Assembly: GCA_964017065.1 (NCBI GenBank)
Contig: OZ024785.1
Location: 5,784,314-5,848,313 of the forward strand
Reading direction: 5' to 3'
Length of the DNA stretch: 64,000 nucleotides
From: Haliclona indistincta
Taxonomy: Eukaryota; Porifera; Demospongiae; Haplosclerida; Chalinidae
In this document: positions 57,149 to 64,000 of the stretch, piece after piece
Layout of the letters: each line of letters opens with the position of its first letter
Position numbering within the stretch: position 1 is the stretch's first letter
Translations under genes and position numbers: made by a program
The notes under the pieces: model-generated
The model's input: the letters and a program-made list of their open reading frames with translations, nothing else
What the model was told of the DNA's origin: nothing
The model's database searches: none

Positions 57149-57546
57149 GACGCAAGAAAAATAGCACGAGTTGCCTAAAAGAAGACAAGATATGTTCCAA
57201 AGTATGTCTCTGCCGTCAAGTGTATGTAGATACTTACACGATAAAACAAAGTCTTGTCAATCTCTCAAGAACAGAAAACAACGGCTCTGCGACTGGTGAC
57301 AAAATTATTGACCGCAAATTTCTGGCTCAATGCCCGCGCCTCGCCAGTACCCGGCTAATAACTAGTTATAACAATGACGTCATTATACAATTCAACAATA
57401 GACTGTTTCTGAAAAAACATTATGACCGTTACAAAAAATATTAATGACTGAGGTAAAAAACCAACGAAATATAAAAATACTATGGAATATGACTGTATAA
57501 ATGTATGACGGATAAGGAAGAGTAGAGTTCATATTCATAATTATAG
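57149..57546. other. Intergenic between receptors B and A
   Basis: Presumed promoter of receptor A and 3' flank of receptor B. No further feature identified. Confidence 0.5.
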
Positions 57547-60500
57547 CTAAACAACATCATTCTGGGCTACCACCTCTTTTTCACCCATATAGAGAAGATT
57601 TTCAGTCACTTTTGCTCTACAGGAATGTGAGTATACCATAAAGCCCATGATACACGTACTAGGCAACTTTGCTGCTAGTAACCAAGCAACAATGTCACCT
57701 GCAACATAATCGTGCAGTTTTAGAGGCAAATTTGTTGCCGCTAGCAACACAGTTGTGCAACAGTATTGTGCACAGCATAGTATACATTGCATGCTATACC
57801 ACGAAGGCAGAGCTGAGTCTAGTCATTGGTAGACATGCAAGATGACGTACTAATTATATAGTAGTTTGTCATTTTAGCTATATATACAACTCACTACAAG
57901 ATCACTGAACGGATTGTGCATTACTTACAACATCCACTTACCCTGGTTTGTCGAAGTCATTGGATTTGACCTCTTTTTCTTGCAATTTCTTTCTCAACAC
58001 AACAATGACTACAATCACAATTATTGCAATGATTGCCAACAGAGCAAGCACTCCAAGAATAGCTCCTGCAAAAATCAAAAAATCAGGCAAACAATAATCT
58101 AACGGTAAAAAATTAGGCTGAAAATTGTCGTTCTATATGTACGACCAACAAAAAAATGAATGCAGTTATAAACAAGTGTTCAGAATATCACAAAACTCTT
58201 CTGTGTGTACACATTCCGTTAACAGACAATCGTAGTAGAATTATCAATTGTGCTCTCTACCGTACTGTCAACATGATAATTCTAAGGCAGAAAACGTTCA
58301 TAATAATAGCTAGTGTATGTATAGCAAACAACTAGCTGTCACTAATGATATAAGGAGGTCTTGCTTAAGTTCAACGGCATATGTACCTGCTGAAAATCAA
58401 ATTCAATTGTTCATCGTCACGACAAGACAGAAGCTAAAGTACCTTATGTGGTTGACAAATGAGCGCTTATGCACTGTGCAGTAAATGGTGATAACACTAA
58501 CTAAATTTTGCTTTCCTATTCCCTATCATAATGCAAACCTTATTAGCTTTGTTGTAATGCAATATGGATATTGTTGCCATAACATTGACTGTATAGTACA
58601 TTAAGACTTTACCAATCTAAGCACCAAAGAGGCAGTAAAATTTTGTCTTGGTGTCCATATTTAGATACTTAAAAAGAAGGGTCTGCAGTCAGAGTTTTGA
58701 AGTAATCGATCGAATATTGAAAAATTGATGAAGTAGTTTAACCAGTACACTAGCCAGCAAAACTAAACTCTGCTTAACATGTCACTGCACTCTACAATGT
58801 GTCTAACGGAACTCGAAAATGACAATCCAGGAACGAGTGAGTTCTCATTGTCCTCCACGATATGCTTTATAATGGTTACAGCAAAAGCTATGGGTTGATA
58901 ATGTATAAGATAGCTCCTCAGACACACTCACACATGAATTATTTCACCGCCTAGGTGATTGTGGTTATGGGTGTCACCTTACCAATAATGGCACCAATAG
59001 GAGGAGGATTTCCTGTTACACATGATCTGTTATCATCAACCTGGAAACCATCCATGCATTCAGAGCATATGTCCACTCCATTAGAACATGTTAGGCAGTT
59101 TTCAGAGCAAGCAACTAAGAAAAATAAGCAGTACAGTTGGTACTATAGCTGCTCAACAATACTTACCACATTCAGAACCGACCAGAGTGAAACTTAAAGC
59201 ACATATTGTACAGTTAGTACCAGTTCTGCCTCTTGGACATTCACACATATAGCCGTCATTAGTAACTGTGCATGTTCCACCATTCTGACAAGGATTGGTG
59301 AAGCAAACATCTACACATTGGTTTACGACGCCATTCCAGATCAGTCCACGATCGCACGCCATACACACTGCATTTTCACATCGTGCACAGTTTGGGAGCT
59401 CACAAGAGTCACAGATCATTCCAGTATAGGGAGTAGTGCAGTTACATGTGAAGCTTCTAAATCCATCAATGCATTGCCCATTAGCACCACAAGGATTAGA
59501 AGCACAGTCATCAATGTCCATTGAACAATCACTTCCAGTATAACCATCAGGGCACATGCAAACAGTGCATTCTGAGTTAAGAGTACCTCCATTCAGACAA
59601 CTGAGGTTACACGCTGCATGAAACAGAAAAAGAAACATTGTTATTATGTGGTTACTTCGTATTTCATGTTTCTGTTAATCAGTTATGATTTAGTCATTGA
59701 ACAACTTTCCTGTTTACTAAGATGGTTACACACGCTTATTAACCCCCACTATTATTCATTGAATTAATCGAATTCATAATCTTTCTGAGAATTGCACAAT
59801 ATTATAACCCAGTTCCTGTACTTATACATGTGTAATAGAGTGCATGGACTCTAGGACAACAACGAAACTGCCTATTTGGTATGGTAATTACAATATCCTT
59901 TTTGAATCCTGCAAATTTGCTGCGGTATCTATATAAATGCTCAGTTACAGCTGGTTGATGTTACATTACGCAATACTTGACAGATATGTAGGCAAGTATA
60001 CTGTGAGTTCTATAGGTACATTAGCAAACAACCCTAGTCAAGCTGTTGTTTATCTTGCAACAGATCCTGATACAGTGTACTGTTACGATCACGGCAGTTA
60101 CAGTAGGTAGTTATGTTACGCTTACTTTCACAGTTTGTTCCGGTAAAAGATCCAGTGCAGTTGCAGGTAAAACTCGATCCTGACATAGCGTTACACATTC
60201 CTTGATTTTGACAAGGTGAACTAAGACAAGGGTCTGCGGCAATAGAGTAGTCATAGCTTTATTTAAAAGCTAGCATACTTACCACATGTGAAATCAGTAG
60301 CATTTCTTGATGCAGCAGGACAAGTGGGTATACACATTCTTGTAACAACATCATAAAATTGGCAGCAATCTGTAGAGCTAGTAACACAGGCTCCTTGACC
60401 TTCTGCACACATCGCATCACACGCTATAAGTGAGAAGAACAAAAGTGTGGCCAGTGTAAGATGCGGTATATTGGTCTTACCAGCACAGTTTGTGTCAGGA

Positions 60501-60928
60501 TCAATCGTTGGTGAGCCCATTATAGCACAAAGGAAACAGTCTCTTCTGGTTGCAAGGTTGAACAATGATTCAGGTTGATTTTCCTCAAATGGGTCAGACT
60601 GGGAAAGAATATAATTTGAACCGCTGCACTCAAATAGTAGCTGTGCTATACGCTGGACTTCTGGCTGATCCGTAGACGTCACGTTGTATCTCACAGCAAT
60701 AGATAATGATCTGACAGTGCCTTCTGTGCTACCAACAGCTATACAAGTGAAATGATGCTGAAGCAGCGTGACATTTGGGTTTGTTCCTTCGCCTCCTTCA
60801 CTCCTGACAGTGGACTCTAGTCTATTCTCAATGAAGTCCGCAGCTGGAAGCGGAGAACATTGTGCGAAGACTGCGCCGAAGAGAGATGCACAGGATAGCG
60901 CTAACAGCAGCCACGTTTTTCCTTCCAT
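57547..60928 (-). CDS. Receptor B: type I membrane protein with multiple EGF domains
   Basis: Seven exons: 60928-60481, 60423-60283, 60233-60126, 59613-59167, 59114-58983, 58065-57942, 57616-57547, in phase, 1470 nt, 489 residues. The start MEGKTWLLLALSCASLF gives a clean signal peptide; an upstream in-frame ATG at 61006 is less likely. The N-terminal domain matches receptor A (GGEGTNPNVT, HHFTCIAVGSTEGTVR, ATRRDCFLCA). Then come a Cys-rich module (CCQFYDVVTRMC), EGF (DPCLSSPCQNQGMC), a block with EGF-like repeats including one of calcium-binding type (DIDDCASNPCGANGQC), and a furin-like CLTCSNGVDICSECMDGF module. The TM segment is Ile/Val-rich (residues about 419-445), followed by a 40-residue tail with ENLLYMGEKE. 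Extracellular exon lengths 141 and 108 equal those of receptor C. Ligand and partners unknown. Confidence 0.88.
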
Positions 60929-61521
60929 TATGTTGCTCTGCTTGCTTGGGAGATGCCGTTGGGACGATACGAACTTGGGAATGGAATGCAATAGTAAAGT
61001 AAACACAGTAGTACCCCCGGATTCTTTAACATGCTACATCAGTCCGCAAGAATTCACGCCTACACGTACAGCAACTCACCTTTGCTGGGAGAACCCACTG
61101 AAATGCTCCAACTGGTAACCAACCACGCCTATGCCTCGCTGCTTGCTGCAGCAAATCTTCATGCTATGAATAACGTGCATGTACTGCACAAGAAGTGTGC
61201 CGTGCATGTGACATCATGAATAACAGGAAAATCCGATCTTGCTTATTTTACCCACAAAACACACATCACTGTGCATGAGTTAATACAGTAATACAAAAGA
61301 ATACGAGCATCTAGCTAGACTATACTGGTACGTGATGTCGTGAACAAACGATAGTGTGTTTATTTTGTGTTCAGCATTCCGCTTCATATTGTTTAATGTA
61401 AATCAACACCATAATAATGCAAGAATCCCTACTATGGATCATAAAAATGAATTTATTTAACAACCTTAAAATTTAATATACAATTCAAATGAGAAAAACG
61501 TATATTCTGGATGTATATAGT
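60929..61521. other. Intergenic between receptors C and B
   Basis: Presumed promoter of receptor B. Nothing else supported. Confidence 0.5.
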
Positions 61522-63959
61522 TCAACTTATGATCACTTCATATGCAGGAGAGTCATTCGTCTCAATATGGCTACTGAGTCGGTGGTCTTTCATTTCGATA
61601 TTGTCGCTGGCTTCATGTGCTGGACACTCATTCATTTCAATATTATCATAATATGCTAGCTCTGCTATCCCAATATTGTCGTTCAGTTGATACTCTTTTT
61701 TCATATCAATATAGCTGTTGACACCATATGCAGGACTAGTCACTTCACTTGCAAGACACTCCTTTGTTTCGATATCGTCACACACTCCGTAAGCTGGACA
61801 CTCCATTGTCTCAATATTGCTAGTCACTTCACATGCAGGACACTCATTTGTTTCGATATCGTCACACACTCCGTAAGCTGGACACTCCATTGTCTCAATA
61901 TTGCTAGTCACTTCACATGCAGGACACTCCTTTGTCTCGATATCGTCACACACTCCGTAAGCTGGACACTCCATTGTCTCAATATTGCTAGTCACCTCAC
62001 ATGCAGGACACTCCTTTGTCTCAATATCGTCACACACTCCGTAAGCAAGACACTCCATTGTCTCAATATTGCTAGTCACCTCACATGCAAGACACTCCTT
62101 CATCTCAATGTCGTCACACACTCCGTAAGCAGGACACTCCATTGTCTCAATATTGCTAGTCCCTTCGCATGCAAGACACTCCTTTGTCTCAATGTCGTCA
62201 CACACTCCGTAAGCAGGACACTCCATTGTCTCAATATTGCTAGTCACCTCACATGCAGGACACTCCATTGGCTCAATATCGTCACACACTCCATAAGCAG
62301 GACACTCCATTGTCTCAATATTGCTATTCACGCCATATGCAGGACATTCATTTCTCTCGATATTGTTGCCGGAGCCATGAGCATGCTCTATATAACCACT
62401 CTGCGGAGGAAATGATCCACGAGTTGGCATGTTCGTGTTGAGAGAACCAGTCTCCATATCAGTCTTCTCATTACAAATGACTGTAGAACTGCTAGCACCA
62501 GCATCAGTCTTTGTTCCAATTTTGCTAATTTTGTTCAGATTTTATTATCATTAAAATGTTAAATTGAGTAACTCACTTTACTTTTCTCCGGACAACCATT
62601 ACTGCAATAACAGTCATTGTGGTAATTATCAGCACTAGGGCAAGAACTCCAAAAACTGGTCCTAGAATCAACACTATTATATCAGGATGTGCAGTGACAG
62701 AAACACATTGCTTGGTATTGTTGTCAACCAGGAAACCATCCATGCATTCAGAGCATGTGTCCACTCCATTAGAACATGTCAGGCATCTTGTGTCAGCGCA
62801 AGGGACTGCACAAAAAGAAGCAATACAGTTGGTACTATAGCTGCTCAACAATACTTACCACATTCAGAATTGACCAGAGTGAAAGTTGATGCGCACATTG
62901 TAAAGTTAGTAACAGTTCCATTAGCCATGCAAGGATTATAAGCACAGACAATTGAACAATTAGTTCCAGTGTAACCAGCGGGGCACATGCAAGCAGTGCA
63001 TTCTGTGTTAGGAGTACCTCCATTCATACAACTGAGGCTACACACTGCATAAAACAGAATAATATTAATTGCAAAAGATTCTATTGACAACAAAATTTAG
63101 TCAACCACAAAATTGTTTATCACGCTCACGCAGCGTGCAGGCTATAATAATTCATGGCCTACTTTCACAGTTTGTTCCAATGAAAGGTCCAGTGCAGTTG
63201 CAGGTATGACTCGATCCAGACGTAGCGTTACACACTCCTTGATTTTGACAAGGTGAACTAAGACAAGGATCTGTGGTAAATACAGTCAGATGGAATAGCC
63301 AATATGGTACAGATCTCCATTGTAGACACACACATTTCAAAAAATTGCTAACTTCCCAATTGTATCACAGGACAAAAGGTTTCGTTGCAATGCAGACCAG
63401 GTTGGTGGCTTATATATTCAACCTGGCTGGCTTTGTACCATCATCCTCTTTTTTCTTCTCGAATACTTCAGTACTTCGATTCTTTCTGTTAAAAGCAGCT
63501 GTGCTTCACAAGATCTGATACATCAGTGAAGCCAGGAGCATGCAAATAAAAAATTCGTCGACAAATCAGTGAAAGAAATGGTAACATTTAATCTAGGATT
63601 TATTCATGACACTAGACACTTCATAACTTAGTAAATAACAAATCTGAACTGAGCTGGCACAGTTACATGGTAGCTACCTAGTGCAAACTAGGTACCATTG
63701 AAAAAATTAAAACTCATTGCAATGACAAAATATTATTATGGTACAACACATTATTATCGATATAAATCTATACAATCATAATTATTGTGTATAGAGAGAG
63801 TCTAGCTAGCCTGCTTACCACATGTGTAGTCAGTAGTATTTACTGATCCAGCAGAACAATTATTGATACACGTTCGATTGACAACATCATAAAATCTGCA
63901 GCAATCTGTAAAGCTAGTAACACAGCTACCTTGACCTCCTGCACACACTGGATCACAAA
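61522..63959 (-). CDS. Receptor C: type I membrane protein with long repetitive tyrosine-containing tail (5' end outside window)
   Basis: Exons in window: 63959-63819 (Cys-rich CCRFYDVVNRTC), 63270-63163 (EGF DPCLSSPCQNQGVC), 63044-62859 (CLNGG-type EGF-like, TECTACMCPAGYTGTNC), 62805-62577 (CLTCSNGVDTCSECMDGF, then TM IIVLILGPVFGVLALVLIITT), 62524-61522 (cytoplasmic tail). The first two exons have the same length as in receptor B, proving recent common origin; the third lacks the extra EGFs of B. The tail of about 335 residues is dominated by roughly fifteen 14-residue repeats, alternating ECPAYGVCDDIETK and ECPACEVTSNIETM, and ends SPAYEVIIS. Tyrosine recurs in every second unit. Cytoplasmic cysteine content is unusually high. 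The N-terminal exon with the shared domain must lie beyond 64000. Confidence 0.85.
61735..62365 (-). repeat. 42/84-bp coding tandem repeat in receptor C tail
   Basis: DNA period 42 bp in alternating types (84-bp dimer). Encodes the 14-residue units of the receptor C tail. The opposite-strand open frame across it is a shadow of the repeat. Confidence 0.93.
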
Positions 63960-64000
63960 CTAACGCAAGAGAATAACAAATAAAGCTAGTCCACTGTCCC

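Noticed and set aside
61687..62415. 242-codon plus-strand ORF
   Set aside because: Antisense shadow of the receptor C tail repeats; the minus strand carries the in-phase exon joined to a TM segment.

Overview
This is a gene-dense eukaryotic window. Introns are mostly 45-60 nt, the sequence is AT-rich, several genes lack introns, and microsatellites are abundant. The gene content (bilaterian-type KDM1B, ADA, PIG-L, SAC3/GANP and TRIM-NHL genes, tandem sugar transporters, a GABA-B-like receptor, EGF-type receptors) suits an early-branching metazoan, most likely a demosponge such as Amphimedon. That assignment is inference from style and content. Exon structures below were assembled by eye from splice sites and phase; where stated, the joined exons give an open frame of the expected family length.

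Layout. 1-5.1 kb: tandem duplication of a GLUT-type sugar transporter with an SGNH hydrolase; the second hydrolase copy is reduced to a 62-bp remnant. 5.4-7.6 kb: a 13-exon cytochrome b5-fused front-end fatty acid desaturase (-). 7.9-15.1 kb: an inverted pair of a small protein gene of unknown function (one broken, one intact), with a non-LTR retrotransposon between them. 15.8-27.9 kb: a long SAC3/GANP (MCM3AP-like) mRNA-export gene (-), one intron of which holds a complete intronless TRIM-NHL gene on the opposite strand. 28-32.2 kb: a small ORF, a DsbA/FrnE-like oxidoreductase (-), a four-TM protein (+) and adenosine deaminase (-). 32.4-35.65 kb: LSD2/KDM1B-type histone demethylase (-), cut by a 200-N gap. 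35.9-36.75 kb: 3' end of an MBOAT acyltransferase (+). 37.1-40.8 kb: GABA-B-like class C GPCR (+). 40.9-47.65 kb: PIG-L (+), whose fourth intron (5.1 kb) contains a 7TM receptor gene (-), two sigma-class GST genes (+), a tRNA-Ser(TGA) (+) and a possible further small gene. 48.1-64 kb: three tandem (-) paralogous type I membrane receptors sharing an unrecognised N-terminal domain plus cysteine-rich/EGF modules, each ending in a different tyrosine-bearing cytoplasmic tail (NPLY; LLYMG; about fifteen 14-residue repeats).

The most striking elements are the receptor cluster with divergent tails, the two host-gene/nested-gene arrangements, and a recurrent pattern in which pyrimidine-strand microsatellites abut 3' splice sites.
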